DNA of 57,291 nt, taken from the NCBI GenBank assembly GCA_026389365.1, contig JAPLHZ010000333.1:1-57291 (forward strand), read 5' to 3'. The notes beneath the pieces are model-generated. The model saw only the letters and a program-made list of their open reading frames with translations. It ran no database searches and had not been told where the DNA came from. Source of the stretch: Cyanobacteriota bacterium (lineage in GTDB: Bacteria > Cyanobacteriota > Cyanobacteriia > Leptolyngbyales > Leptolyngbyaceae). Each line of letters starts with the position of its first letter. The first letter of the stretch is position 1. Of the stretch, positions 11,086 through 21,526 are shown piece after piece. The translations under genes were made by a program, and so were the position numbers.

Positions 11086-12312
11086 ATGACAAATCTAACA
11101 GATGTAGAAATTCAAGAAGATACTGCAACACTTCCAGCGCAGTCTGACGAGACTGAGTCAATCAAGTGGTTTGATAATGATCCTCAGGTTGAAGAACTAT
11201 ACTCAATTAATGAATATGAGATAACAACTTCGGCTAATGATTTTAATATCAAGACGCTGTATGACTTTATAAAGTCTGGAGCTATAAATATTCCAGGGTT
11301 TCAACGAAATTATGTTTGGGATATAAAAAGAGCGTCGAAACTCATTGAATCAATAATTATTGGTTTACCGATTCCGCAAATTTTTCTTTACCAAGAGTCG
11401 AGAAACAAGTTTTTAGTGATAGATGGACAACAGCGTTTAATGTCTCTCTATTATTTTATTGAGCAACGCTTTCCAAAAGATGGGAAGAGAGCAGTTCTAA
11501 GACAGATTTTCGAGGAGCATGGGAAGATTCCGGATGTTATTCTGGGAGATGATAATTATTTTACAAAATTTAATCTGCAACTTCCTTCCACTTTGCCAAA
11601 CCAGCCTAACAAGCTAAATAAAATTAATTATGCAACTTTGGACGAATATAAAATTTCATTTGATTTACGTGCTATTAGAAATATTATCATAAAGCAGAAT
11701 TTCCCAGAAGAGGATGATTCATGCATCTATGAAATTTTTAATCGTTTAAACTCTGGAGGTATCAATCTGAAACCTCAAGAAATCAGAACGAGTTTGTATT
11801 ATTCAAATTTTTACAATATGTTGTATCGGCTGAATAGTCTTCCAGACTGGCGGAGAATAATCGGTGTCGAAGAGCCAGATTTAAATATGAAAGATATTGA
11901 AACTCTATTGAGAGGATTTGCAATGTTAATTGAACGTGAACAATATCAGTCATCTATGGTCAAGTTTCTTAATAGTTTTTCCAAAAACTGTAAGAAATTG
12001 AACGATGAGCAGATACATTATCTTGAAAAACTTTTTCATTCTTTTCTAGAATCTTGCTCAATCTTGCCAGATAAAGCATTTTATCGGAAGACAACAAACA
12101 AATTTAATATATCTATCTTTGAAGCAGTTTTTGTCGCTCAATGTGCAAGTTCTTTTGAAGCCCGTGGACTTGTCGAACGAAAGATTGATCCTGGAAAACT
12201 TGAAGAGCTGAAAAGTGATTTGGAGTTTGTTGAAGCAATTCAATCTCAAACTACTAGCAAACAAAATGTTAGTAAGAGATTGGAAAAAGCTACGAGTATT
12301 CTATTTAGTTAA
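11086..12312 (+). CDS. DUF262 family protein (GmrS-like N-terminal domain, no DUF1524)
   Basis: IPGFQRNYVWDIKRASKLIESIIIGLPIPQIFLYQ...LVIDGQQRLMSL; YEIFNRLNSGGINLKPQEIR. Confidence 0.85.
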   Translation: MTNLTDVEIQEDTATLPAQSDETESIKWFDNDPQVEELYSINEYEITTSANDFNIKTLYDFIKSGAINIPGFQRNYVWDIKRASKLIESIIIGLPIPQIFLYQESRNKFLVIDGQQRLMSLYYFIEQRFPKDGKRAVLRQIFEEHGKIPDVILGDDNYFTKFNLQLPSTLPNQPNKLNKINYATLDEYKISFDLRAIRNIIIKQNFPEEDDSCIYEIFNRLNSGGINLKPQEIRTSLYYSNFYNMLYRLNSLPDWRRIIGVEEPDLNMKDIETLLRGFAMLIEREQYQSSMVKFLNSFSKNCKKLNDEQIHYLEKLFHSFLESCSILPDKAFYRKTTNKFNISIFEAVFVAQCASSFEARGLVERKIDPGKLEELKSDLEFVEAIQSQTTSKQNVSKRLEKATSILFS

Positions 12313-12324
12313 TTGTAATCTGCT

Positions 12325-12852
12325 ATGACAAGTGAAAGTATTGTTGACCGGATCTATCGAGATAATTTAGATATTCTAATATTTTTGGAGGAAAAAAATG
12401 AGCCATCTTTTGTGATTCAATTTAATACACTTTTCACTAAAACTTTATTACTTTCAGCGGCCAGCTATTTTGAATATGAGATTTGTAGAATGGTTAGAGC
12501 ATTCATTAAGCATAAAGCTCAGAATGATGAATGTATCATTGCAATAGTTAACCAGAAGGCAATTGATAGGCAGTATCATACATATTTTGACTGGACTGGA
12601 AGGAATGCAAATAAGTTTTTTTCTTTATTTGGACCCACCTTTAAGGCGGACCGAGTGCAAGACATAAAGAATAATCCTGATTTAGAACTTGCAATCAAGT
12701 CATTTCTAGAATTAGGAGATGAGCGTAATAAGTTAGTACATCAAAACTTTGCAGATTGCACTATACAAAAAACGGCGAAGGAAGTATATGACCTTTATCA
12801 ACAAGCAGCAAAATTCATAGATTTTTTAGATAGTCAATTAAGTAGTTTATAG
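12325..12852 (+). CDS. HEPN-domain protein (RiboL-PSP-HEPN-like)
   Basis: 175 aa all-alpha protein with RX4H motif RNKLVH in DERNKLVHQNF; 12 nt after the DUF262 gene. Confidence 0.65.
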   Translation: MTSESIVDRIYRDNLDILIFLEEKNEPSFVIQFNTLFTKTLLLSAASYFEYEICRMVRAFIKHKAQNDECIIAIVNQKAIDRQYHTYFDWTGRNANKFFSLFGPTFKADRVQDIKNNPDLELAIKSFLELGDERNKLVHQNFADCTIQKTAKEVYDLYQQAAKFIDFLDSQLSSL

Positions 12853-13108
12853 TTCTAAACTTACTCCTTTAAATTTAGATAACGTATTGACGCGGCAATA
12901 GGGAATATAGACCGATCGGACCCATCACCATATCGATCGGACCCAATCCATTCACGCCTACTATTCCGATAAACCCGATCGCCGCAATTGCCTCAAACCA
13001 TCCAAAAGCATCTCCAACACAAACTCAATCCCATCATATTCACTAAAATCCATTTCCCCAACTCGTGCGATCTACAATAAAAATAGAAGACCCTCCAGAG
13101 GAACTCCC

Positions 13109-13888
13109 ATGCGATCGCCCTTCCCAGGAATGGACCCCTACCTCGAAGACCCCATTTTTTGGTCTTCGTTTCATAACCGATTTTTAGTAGCGATCGCCGA
13201 TGCCATTGCCCCTCTTCTTCAGCCAAAATACTATGTTGAAATTGAAGCTAGAACTTACATTGATAACGGGGAAGATGAGGTCTTAATCGGGATTCCGGAT
13301 ACCGTCGTCCTCGCACGCACGCAGCCAAATCACTCCCCCATCTCGCAATCATCCAGCTCAACCGCCGTCCAAACCAAACCTCAAAAGGTGGAAATTCCAA
13401 TAGATCTCGAACGAAAAGAGCGTTATCTTCAAGTCCGCGAAATCGGAACCGATGCCGTAATCACCGCGATCGAACTCCTCTCTCCAACCAACAAAAGGAC
13501 GGGCGAAGGTCGAGACATTTATAAAGAAAAACGCCGTAGCATCTTATCCAGTCGCTCTCATCTCGTCGAACTTGATTTTCTACGTTCCGGAAATCCCATG
13601 ACCATGCGAGGAGTCACTGGAAGAATGGACTACCGAATCCTAGTCAGCCGAGCCAATCATCGTCCAACTGCTGATTTGTATGGATTTACCCTAAGAGATC
13701 AAATTCCGACCTTCAGCCTACCCCTACAAGACGCTGACGAATCATTAACAGTTGATCTCCAGACTATCTTTAATGGGGTCTACGATCGCAGTAGTTATCG
13801 ATCGCGCCTAAATTACCAGAATCCCGTCCCGCCTCCAGCCCTCCCCGATCCCGATCGCCTTTGGGTTCAAGAATTATTAAAGTCCTAA
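13109..13888 (+). CDS. DUF4058 family protein
   Basis: MRSPFPGMDPYLEDPIFWSSFHNRFLVAIADAI; ERYLQVREIGTDAVITAIELLSPTNK. Confidence 0.88.
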   Translation: MRSPFPGMDPYLEDPIFWSSFHNRFLVAIADAIAPLLQPKYYVEIEARTYIDNGEDEVLIGIPDTVVLARTQPNHSPISQSSSSTAVQTKPQKVEIPIDLERKERYLQVREIGTDAVITAIELLSPTNKRTGEGRDIYKEKRRSILSSRSHLVELDFLRSGNPMTMRGVTGRMDYRILVSRANHRPTADLYGFTLRDQIPTFSLPLQDADESLTVDLQTIFNGVYDRSSYRSRLNYQNPVPPPALPDPDRLWVQELLKS

Positions 13889-13912
13889 AAATTTGATGGT
13901 CAAAGACCGGCC

Positions 13913-14683
13913 CTAGGTCATCGCCCCTAATAACCAATCGCGATCGATGCCTTCAGCCATGGGAATACATCGGTTGATAGCTTCGGGGGAATAATCGATC
14001 GAAAGGTCGAGTCTAGCGCGATCGTACATTTCATTCAGGAGGCGTTGGAGATCGACAATCGGTTCGATATCTCGCGTTTTCAATGGAATGGGAAATGCTG
14101 GAATAGGTTCGGGAAGATTGAACGCAAAAAGGTCAGCGTTGGGACGGAGGGCGCTGCGACTGACTAAAATTCGATAGTGACTGGCTGTTTCTCCTGCCAT
14201 CGGCATTAGTGTTCCCGATCGCAACAAATCGATCTCGACTAAATTCGTCATGGAACTCAAGATTTTAGTTCGCTTAGCTTCATACAACGATCGCCCTTTC
14301 GACGATCGTTTATTCGCGGGCGATAAAACCTCGATCACTGTCACTAGTTCACGAGTCGCAATTTCTCGAATTTCTAAGTATCGTTCTTTAACTTCCCAAG
14401 GCATGGGCAACTGCACCTGTTGCGGTTTCACCAGCGTGGCAGTTGCTATGGAAAATGAAGCTATCGTGTCACGATCGGTTTTGACTCCAATGTCGGCAAT
14501 GCCCACCAAACTTTGGGGATCATCGACACTCATGTAAACCCGTTGTGCAATCGCGACGCGGTATTTTGAAGCGATCGTCCCTGCAATCTCATCGGCAATG
14601 CTAATGATTAACCGATTGTGAACCTGATGCCAAAGCTCAGGATGCTCCAAATAGAGATTCATGCCAGGGAAGGGATTTTGCAT
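13913..14683 (-). CDS. DUF4058 family protein (paralogue, convergent)
   Basis: MQNPFPGMNLYLEHPELWHQVHNRLIISIADEI; ERYLEIREIATRELVTVIEVLSPANK. Confidence 0.88.
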   Translation of the reverse strand: MQNPFPGMNLYLEHPELWHQVHNRLIISIADEIAGTIASKYRVAIAQRVYMSVDDPQSLVGIADIGVKTDRDTIASFSIATATLVKPQQVQLPMPWEVKERYLEIREIATRELVTVIEVLSPANKRSSKGRSLYEAKRTKILSSMTNLVEIDLLRSGTLMPMAGETASHYRILVSRSALRPNADLFAFNLPEPIPAFPIPLKTRDIEPIVDLQRLLNEMYDRARLDLSIDYSPEAINRCIPMAEGIDRDWLLGAMT

Positions 14684-14839
14684 GAGTACGAGTTGGGAAA
14701 CGGGTTATACCATTTTAGCAAAGCTCAGGAGGTTGGCGATCGATTGGGGCGGGAATTGGAGAATTGTGTTGACCTATGGTCGATCGCCCCTCCAACCATT
14801 CCCCCCACTATTCCGATAGACCCGATCGCCGCAACCGAT

Positions 14840-15091
14840 CGAGTCAATTTGAATACAAAATGGACTAGCAAAAATATTCTAATCACGAGACTTTGGGTCA
14901 ATCAACCAATCAAACTTGAGATCAAACGAATTGACGATCGGACCTTCCGTATAGACTATCAAAAAATAGTTGACGAAAAGCCTGAAAACAAAAAAATCAC
15001 ACCATTCGCCAATTCTGGAGCCTACATTTTTGAACATAGAAATGGATGCTGGCACCTCATACAAGATTTACAAATCATTCCAAACTCTTAG
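14840..15091 (+). pseudogene. Possible C-terminal fragment of a hypothetical protein
   Basis: Open frame ...TSKNILITRLWVNQPIKLEIKRIDDRTFRIDYQKIVDEKP...GAYIFEHRNGCWHLIQD without a convincing start. Confidence 0.3.
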
Positions 15092-15230
15092 AATCCCAAA
15101 TCTTGATCAACTATCCGATTGTCCTCAACTGCATCAAATACTTCATCACATCCGCCATCGCATTCGTATTTGCCATCATCGTCTCAGAAAAGGGATCCAT
15201 GATGAAACCGTGATTGAGGGGCTTGACATA

Positions 15231-15274
15231 TTCAACTAATTGATCATGATGTAGTCTATAGTCAATTAGTTGAA
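15231..15274. promoter_or_regulatory. Perfect inverted repeat upstream of the carotenoid oxygenase (candidate operator)
   Basis: TTCAACTAATTGA (15231-15243) and TCAATTAGTTGAA (15262-15274). Confidence 0.6.
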
Positions 15275-15316
15275 TATTGGCTAGGTTTGAGTACCTATTT
15301 ACTTGCGGAGACTCCT

Positions 15317-16747
15317 ATGACTGCTACTATGCCTACCAACCGTGCCGCCTGGGCTAAATCGATCGCCAAACCTGCACAAGAATTTCCGTTAACTCCCCTC
15401 AAGCTGCGCTCTGGAGCGATTCCAGAAGGTTTACAAGGTAAACTCTATCGAAATGGGCCAGCTCGGCTAGAACGCGGTGGAATGTCTGTTGGTCATTGGT
15501 TTGATGGGGATGGTGCCATTTTGTCTGTTGATTTTGCTGATGGAAAAGCTCATGCCATTTATCGCTATGTTCAGACCAGTGGCTATAGGGAAGAAAGTAA
15601 GGACGATCGGTTCATTTTCGGCGGGTATGGAATGGTTTCTCCCCGTGCTTGGTGGCGACGATTTGGGAAATCATCCAAAAATGTTGCAAATACATCTGTA
15701 ATTGCTTTTCCCGATCGACTTTTAGCCCTTTGGGAAGGAGGTTTACCCCATGCGTTGGATTTGGAAACCCTGGAAACCAAAGGATTAGAGAATTTGGATG
15801 GATTAGAATCATCTCTACCCTATTCTGCTCATCCAAAACGTGATGCTCAAACAGGCAACATTTATAATTTTGGATTAACCTATGGAAAAAATGCGACATT
15901 ACATCTCTATTGCAACGATCGCCAAGGTCAACTTCTAAAAAAGAATCAGATAGAACTTTCTGGACTACCGATGATTCATGATTTTGTCATGGCGGGCGAC
16001 TACCTTGTTTTCTGTGTTCCGCCCGTCCGACTTAATCCGTTCCCCATGTTGCTCCAGTTCAAGAGTTACAGCGATTCACTACAATGGCAACCCAAAGAAG
16101 GAACCGAAATTCTAGTCTTCGATCGGCATACTTTAGAATTAGTTAGCCGCACTCAGACAGAAGCGTGGTTTCAGTGGCATTTTGGCAATGGTCATACCGA
16201 TCGGGATGGCAATGTTGTTTTCAATTTCATCCGTTATTCAGATTTCAGTACCAATCAATTTCTCAAAGAAGTTGCATCAGGTAAAGTTAAAACTCATGCT
16301 CCAGGATACTTTAGCCAAATACGACTCAATCCAAAAACTGGAACAATTTTGGAATCAATTCAGTTGTTTGATCAGATTGTTGAATTTCCTACTGTATCAA
16401 CCTTACAAATAGGCCAAATATCTCGCTATACCTATCTTTCTATGCAGCACCCGAATACTAATCCTGATTTATTCGGAGCGATCGTTCGCTATGATCACCA
16501 AACTCAAACCGCAACTATTGCGGATCTTGGTCCCAATTGTTATGGCAGCGAGCCTATCTTTGTTTCTGATCTAGATAATGCTGATCTCGGTTGGGTTCTA
16601 ACCGTGGTGTATGACTGCGATCGTAACTGTTCAGAAGTCTGGATTTTTAATAGCGAACATCTAGATCAAGAACCGATCGCTCGATTAGAATTACCCGATG
16701 TTATTCCAATGGGATTTCATGGAACTTGGCAATCTTTGACTACATAG
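15317..16747 (+). CDS. Carotenoid oxygenase (RPE65/CCD family; apocarotenoid-15,15'-oxygenase-like)
   Basis: LYRNGPARLERGGMSVGHWFDGDGAILSVDF, conserved His-containing segments AHPKRD, IHDFVMAGDY and a C-terminal FHGTW; start taken at MTATMPTN. Confidence 0.88.
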   Translation: MTATMPTNRAAWAKSIAKPAQEFPLTPLKLRSGAIPEGLQGKLYRNGPARLERGGMSVGHWFDGDGAILSVDFADGKAHAIYRYVQTSGYREESKDDRFIFGGYGMVSPRAWWRRFGKSSKNVANTSVIAFPDRLLALWEGGLPHALDLETLETKGLENLDGLESSLPYSAHPKRDAQTGNIYNFGLTYGKNATLHLYCNDRQGQLLKKNQIELSGLPMIHDFVMAGDYLVFCVPPVRLNPFPMLLQFKSYSDSLQWQPKEGTEILVFDRHTLELVSRTQTEAWFQWHFGNGHTDRDGNVVFNFIRYSDFSTNQFLKEVASGKVKTHAPGYFSQIRLNPKTGTILESIQLFDQIVEFPTVSTLQIGQISRYTYLSMQHPNTNPDLFGAIVRYDHQTQTATIADLGPNCYGSEPIFVSDLDNADLGWVLTVVYDCDRNCSEVWIFNSEHLDQEPIARLELPDVIPMGFHGTWQSLTT

Positions 16748-16813
16748 GTTGATAGAAATTGGGATCAGGTGAAGCAGAGGAACATTAAAAAATCAATAAG
16801 AACGATATAATTT

Positions 16814-16851
16814 ATTTGTTGACTACCGTTATTACCATTTAGTCAACAAAT
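16814..16851. promoter_or_regulatory. Perfect inverted repeat upstream of the PadR gene (candidate operator)
   Basis: ATTTGTTGACTA (16814-16825) and TAGTCAACAAAT (16840-16851). Confidence 0.6.
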
Positions 16852-16887
16852 AGATGTTATCAATCTGATCACAGGAACGACTTTACG

Positions 16888-17415
16888 ATGGCTCTGGCTC
16901 ATGCAATTTTGGCGACAATGATAGATTGTCCCTGTAGTGGATATGATTTACGTAAACGGTTTGAACGTTCCGTTGGCTTTTTTTGGCAGGCGAGTTTTCA
17001 GCAGATTTATCGGGAATTAGGAAAATTAGAAGAACAAGAATTAGTACAAAGCAAGGCGATCGTTCAGCAAGGTCGCCCCGATAAGAAGCTATTTTCAGTG
17101 ACCATGGCGGGGAAGACATTTCTACAAGATTGGATTAGTCAACCTTGTGAGATGGCTCCATTACGGGATGATTTGCTCGTAAAAATGTTTACGGGATCTG
17201 TGGTTTCAAGAGAAGTAATTTTAATAGAATTAAAGCAACATCGATCGTTACATCAAGAACGCTTAGCCGTCTATCAACAAATTGAAAAGAATGCATTTGC
17301 TAATCCTAAAACATTATCAGATAAAGATTTATTTCCCTATCTAACCCTTCGCAATGGTATTCAGTTTGAACTAAGTTGGTTAGCTTGGTGTAAGGAAGCG
17401 ATCGCTATGCTTTAA
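16888..17415 (+). CDS. PadR family transcriptional regulator
   Basis: MALAHAILATMIDCPCSGYDLRKRFERSVGFFWQASFQQIYRELGKLEEQELV. Confidence 0.85.
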   Translation: MALAHAILATMIDCPCSGYDLRKRFERSVGFFWQASFQQIYRELGKLEEQELVQSKAIVQQGRPDKKLFSVTMAGKTFLQDWISQPCEMAPLRDDLLVKMFTGSVVSREVILIELKQHRSLHQERLAVYQQIEKNAFANPKTLSDKDLFPYLTLRNGIQFELSWLAWCKEAIAML

Positions 17416-17712
17416 TTCTGCTTTCATAGTTTCTCCTTTTCAAGGGAGATTGAGGGGAATCGTTCCTATCTAAAAACTGATCCGACCTCCGTAAGTAATT
17501 CTGCCTCTCGATCGATAAATCATGAGCGATCGGGCGTAAATTAAGAAGGGTTTGAGGGGCGATCGGATATACGTCTAATCACATTCTTCATCGAATATAC
17601 TGCTAATCACATTCTTCAATTAGTCTCATAGTGATCTCGTCCCTTTGACAAAATCGCAAGGACATCAGATAACAGAGGAGAGTCGCTGCCCAATCTCATC
17701 GTCGAAACCCCT

Positions 17713-19329
17713 ATGTCACTCCTCCAAATCAACCATCTCAACCTCGCCTACCCAAACTCCACCGAATGGGTCGTCGAAGACCTTTCCCTCACCCTACAGC
17801 CTGGAGAACGGCTAGGACTGGTGGGCGAATCTGGCAGCGGCAAATCGACGATCGGTAAAGCAGTTCTACAAATGCTACCCAACGGTTCCAGCATTCAAGG
17901 GGAACTCCTGTTTGAAGGCCAAGACATTGCACGACTCACCGGCGATCGGTTACGAAAATTCCGAGGCGAAACCGTCGCCTTAGTCTTCCAAGATCCCATG
18001 ACCCGCCTCAATCCGCTATTGACGATCGGCGATCATTGTATCGAAACCTTACAAGCCCACGAAATTGGCATTACCCGAAAACAAGCCCGCGCCCGTGCCC
18101 ATGAAGTACTAGAAGCCGTCCAAATTCCCGCCGATCGTTGGAATCAATATCCCCATGAATTCAGCGGCGGAATGCGTCAACGGGTCGCTATTGCCCTTGC
18201 CCTAATTCTCAATCCAAAACTGATCATTGCTGACGAACCCACCACCAGTTTAGACGTGACCGTCGCCGCAGAAATTCTCACCGAAATCAAACGACTTTGC
18301 ACCGAACGCAATATGAGTTTGATATTGATTTCCCACGATCTCGCCATGGTCAGCGAAACCTGCGATCGGATAGCCGTCTTATCCAATGGCAAACTAGTTG
18401 AACTGAATACAACCGATGAAATTGTTAATCATCCACAACACGAATATACCCAAGAACTTCTAAATTCCGCCCTATATTTACAAACAGGAAATACAAAGAA
18501 AATAAACCAAATTAAACCAAAAGCACTTCTAACCTTAACCAATCTCAAACAATATTACGATCGTAAAAGCAATCTAATTACAACACTTTTTTCCAAAGAC
18601 GATCGGACCATTCGCGCTGTCGATGGCATCAATCTAACAATCCATACAAATGAAACCCTCGGACTCGTCGGCGAATCTGGCTGCGGCAAATCCACGCTTT
18701 CCAAAACAATTTTGCAACTAATCAAACCCACCAGCGGCACCGTTGAATTTCAAGGCCAAAATCTGGGCCAATTGACCCACAAACGAATGCAACAACAGCG
18801 CCGCGACATTCAAATGATCTTCCAAGATCCCAGCGCCTGCCTCAATCCCCGCATGACCGTGGGCGAAAGCATTGCTGACCCATTGCTAATTCACAACATG
18901 GCCACCGCCATCACCGCCAAACCCCAAGTCGAAGCCCTACTGCACCGAGTCGGACTCGAACCCAAAACCTACCTCGATCGCTACCCCAGCCAACTCTCCG
19001 GCGGACAGCAACAACGGGTTGCGATCGCTCGCGCCCTGATCACTCAGCCAAAACTAATCATCTGCGACGAACCCGTGAGTATGCTTGATGCAACCGTTCG
19101 CACCCAAGTCTTAGACTTAATGCAAGATCTCAAAGAAGAGTTTGAATTAACGTATCTATTCATCACCCATGACTTGTGGGTTGCACGATTCTTCTGCGAT
19201 CGTATTGCGGTCATGTATCACGGTAAAATTATTGAAATTGACCAAGCCTCGGTCATTTTTGACCATCCTCAGCATATTTATACCCAAACCCTACTGGGTG
19301 CCGCTCCAATGATTCATCGATCGGCCTAA
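17713..19329 (+). CDS. Dipeptide/oligopeptide ABC transporter, fused double ATPase (DppD-DppF-like)
   Basis: Two Walker A (GESGSGKST, GESGCGKST) and two signature motifs (FSGGMRQRVAIA, LSGGQQQRVAIA). Confidence 0.92.
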   Translation: MSLLQINHLNLAYPNSTEWVVEDLSLTLQPGERLGLVGESGSGKSTIGKAVLQMLPNGSSIQGELLFEGQDIARLTGDRLRKFRGETVALVFQDPMTRLNPLLTIGDHCIETLQAHEIGITRKQARARAHEVLEAVQIPADRWNQYPHEFSGGMRQRVAIALALILNPKLIIADEPTTSLDVTVAAEILTEIKRLCTERNMSLILISHDLAMVSETCDRIAVLSNGKLVELNTTDEIVNHPQHEYTQELLNSALYLQTGNTKKINQIKPKALLTLTNLKQYYDRKSNLITTLFSKDDRTIRAVDGINLTIHTNETLGLVGESGCGKSTLSKTILQLIKPTSGTVEFQGQNLGQLTHKRMQQQRRDIQMIFQDPSACLNPRMTVGESIADPLLIHNMATAITAKPQVEALLHRVGLEPKTYLDRYPSQLSGGQQQRVAIARALITQPKLIICDEPVSMLDATVRTQVLDLMQDLKEEFELTYLFITHDLWVARFFCDRIAVMYHGKIIEIDQASVIFDHPQHIYTQTLLGAAPMIHRSA

Positions 19330-19345
19330 CTTAAGCCATCCAGTT

Positions 19346-19903
19346 TAGGACTTACGCATTGACAGATATCGATTAGCCTGAAACTTAGGTAGGGCAGTCT
19401 TTTTGAGCATTATCTAGGATAAATTGGCGCACGATCGTTTCCGACATTAGAGTAACTGCTATCTCCCGCTGTCCAGCAAGGCTTTAGACCCCAGGCTTTA
19501 ACCTCTGAAACCATCTCTAGAAAATACTCATTTTTAGTCTTACCCTCACGTTTATCATAAATCCGAAAGTTTACAGGATATGACTGATTCGCAATATCTG
19601 TGTGATACAACGTAATTAAATTAATCCCTTTTACCGTTCGCTTATGCTTGCCGGAATAAAAGTTGTAAATTGTTCCCTCAATAAAAATCGATTAATACTA
19701 TCGTGACAGAGCGTTCCCAGAATATGGGCTAGTCGTACACAGCTTATCTATTTCGGCTCCGCGATCAGAAACAGCATATAAATATTGGCATTACATTTCG
19801 CTGTCGAGGGTTTCGATCGTTCGATCACAGCTAAATTTCTATAAATTATCCCATCATTTTAGTCCATCCATAGTCTTGGCGTTATGTCAATGCGTAAGTC
19901 CTA
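19346..19903 (-). mobile_element. Degenerate, internally deleted IS701-like element with intact terminal inverted repeats
   Basis: 19-bp TIR TAGGACTTACGCATTGACA (19346-19364) / TGTCAATGCGTAAGTCCTA (19885-19903); internal frame LYHTDIANQSYPVNFRIYDKREGKTKNEYFLEMVSEVKAWGLKPCWTAGDS. Confidence 0.65.
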
Positions 19904-20035
19904 CAGTTTTCAATCAAATCTTCAATCAAATTTTCAGTACAACAGCCCTTAAAAACTGAATGTCAATGCGTAAGTCCTACAGTTTTCAATCAAATCTTCA
20001 ATCAAATTTTCAGTACAACAGCCCTTAAAAACTGA
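19884..20035. repeat. Two perfect tandem copies of a 76-bp unit containing the right TIR
   Basis: ATGTCAATGCGTAAGTCCTACAG...CTTAAAAACTGA at 19884-19959 and 19960-20035. Confidence 0.95.
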
Positions 20036-20129
20036 AGTACAATTCTCAAACAGCGTTCCCGGAATCAAAACGCCCATCGTCTAAATAGAAACGATCGCGT
20101 CAAATGGTTCAACGTAAACTCAATGCAAT

Positions 20130-20795
20130 ATGGACATGCCCGCAAAAAACGACTACTCCCTCGGAAAATTTCTCACCCACTGCACCGTCATTTTGTGGCT
20201 GGTGTACATTCTCACAAATCTGCGCGCCGGAAATAGCGTTTGGGTGAATACAGAACTCAAAGGCGAAAACGCGCCATTAGCAATGGAAGGCGGCGACCCT
20301 TACATCCGCGCCCTCATGCGTACCATTTCCGCCAGCGAATCCAACGTATCTAACCCCTACAGCATCATCTACGGCGGCAGTCGCACCCAGACCTACGGCC
20401 AACATCCCGATCAATGTATCACCATCAGCGTTGGTACCAACCTGGATAACTGCTCCACCGCCGCCGGACGCTACCAATTCATCACCACTACCTGGCAAGA
20501 GCAAGCTAAAAAATATCATCCCGCAGCCTCAGGACTCTGGCAACATTACAGCTTCGAGCCGCAGTACCAAGATGTCGTCACCTACCGCTGGCTCAGCGAT
20601 CGCAACGCCTGGAACGCCGACCTCAGCAAACTCCTACAATCCGGACAAATCAACACCGTCCTCCAAAAACTCTCCCCCACCTGGACTAGCCTCGGCTACG
20701 GCATCGAAACCAACGACATGAGTAGCAGCCTGCCCCAAATCTACAAAAAAATCCTCCGAGAAGAACTCAAACTCACCTCCACCGCAAACCGATAA
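20130..20795 (+). CDS. Glycoside hydrolase family 104-like muramidase with N-terminal TM/signal
   Basis: ALMRTISASESNVSNPYSIIYGGS...CSTAAGRYQFITTTWQEQAKKY lysozyme-like pattern. Confidence 0.8.
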   Translation: MDMPAKNDYSLGKFLTHCTVILWLVYILTNLRAGNSVWVNTELKGENAPLAMEGGDPYIRALMRTISASESNVSNPYSIIYGGSRTQTYGQHPDQCITISVGTNLDNCSTAAGRYQFITTTWQEQAKKYHPAASGLWQHYSFEPQYQDVVTYRWLSDRNAWNADLSKLLQSGQINTVLQKLSPTWTSLGYGIETNDMSSSLPQIYKKILREELKLTSTANR

Positions 20796-20905
20796 ACTAT
20801 TCTCGAAAGATCAAAGCCGTAGCTATAACTCATAGTCATTATGACTACGGGAACGATATGGTAAACTACAGGTAGAAATGAACGATTTAATAAAAGGTAT
20901 CTACC

Positions 20906-21418
20906 ATGGGTAAGAAAAAAGAAGCAGCGCTGTCGATCGCAGCCATGGGAACAGCTATTGATATTGGTCTCGAACCCGAATCACGGGAGGCGATCGCCCA
21001 AGGACTTTCGTGCCTGTTGGCTGACACCTATACGCTGTACCTCAAAACCCACAATTTTCATTGGAACGTCACTGGGCCAATGTTCAATACATTGCATCTA
21101 ATGTTTGAAACGCAATATACCGAACTCGCGTTAGCGGTTGATATTATTGCAGAACGCATTCGTGCCCTAGGCTATCCCGCCCCCGCGACCTACAGCCAAT
21201 ATGCGGAACTCACGTCTATTCCTGAAACCGCTGGTGTGCCTAAAGCGAATGAAATGATTAAGCTTCTGGTCGAAGGTCAAGAGGCCGTCGTTCGCACCGC
21301 CCGATCGCTCCATCCGAAAGCCTCTGAAGCTCACGATGAACCCACCGCCGACTTGCTCACCCAACGCATGAACCTGCATGAGAAGAATGCTTGGATGCTT
21401 AGAAGTCTTTTAGAGTAA
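20906..21418 (+). CDS. dps: Dps family DNA-protection / ferritin-like protein
   Basis: [52 protein letters not shown]. Confidence 0.93.
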   Translation: MGKKKEAALSIAAMGTAIDIGLEPESREAIAQGLSCLLADTYTLYLKTHNFHWNVTGPMFNTLHLMFETQYTELALAVDIIAERIRALGYPAPATYSQYAELTSIPETAGVPKANEMIKLLVEGQEAVVRTARSLHPKASEAHDEPTADLLTQRMNLHEKNAWMLRSLLE

Positions 21419-21526
21419 TGGCTTTCAATTTGAATTGATTATTCTCAATCAAACAGAAACCCCGGTGATTTGAATCTAATCAGCGGGGTTTCTCGATTAA
21501 AGTATCAATCTAATGACTCAGACCAA

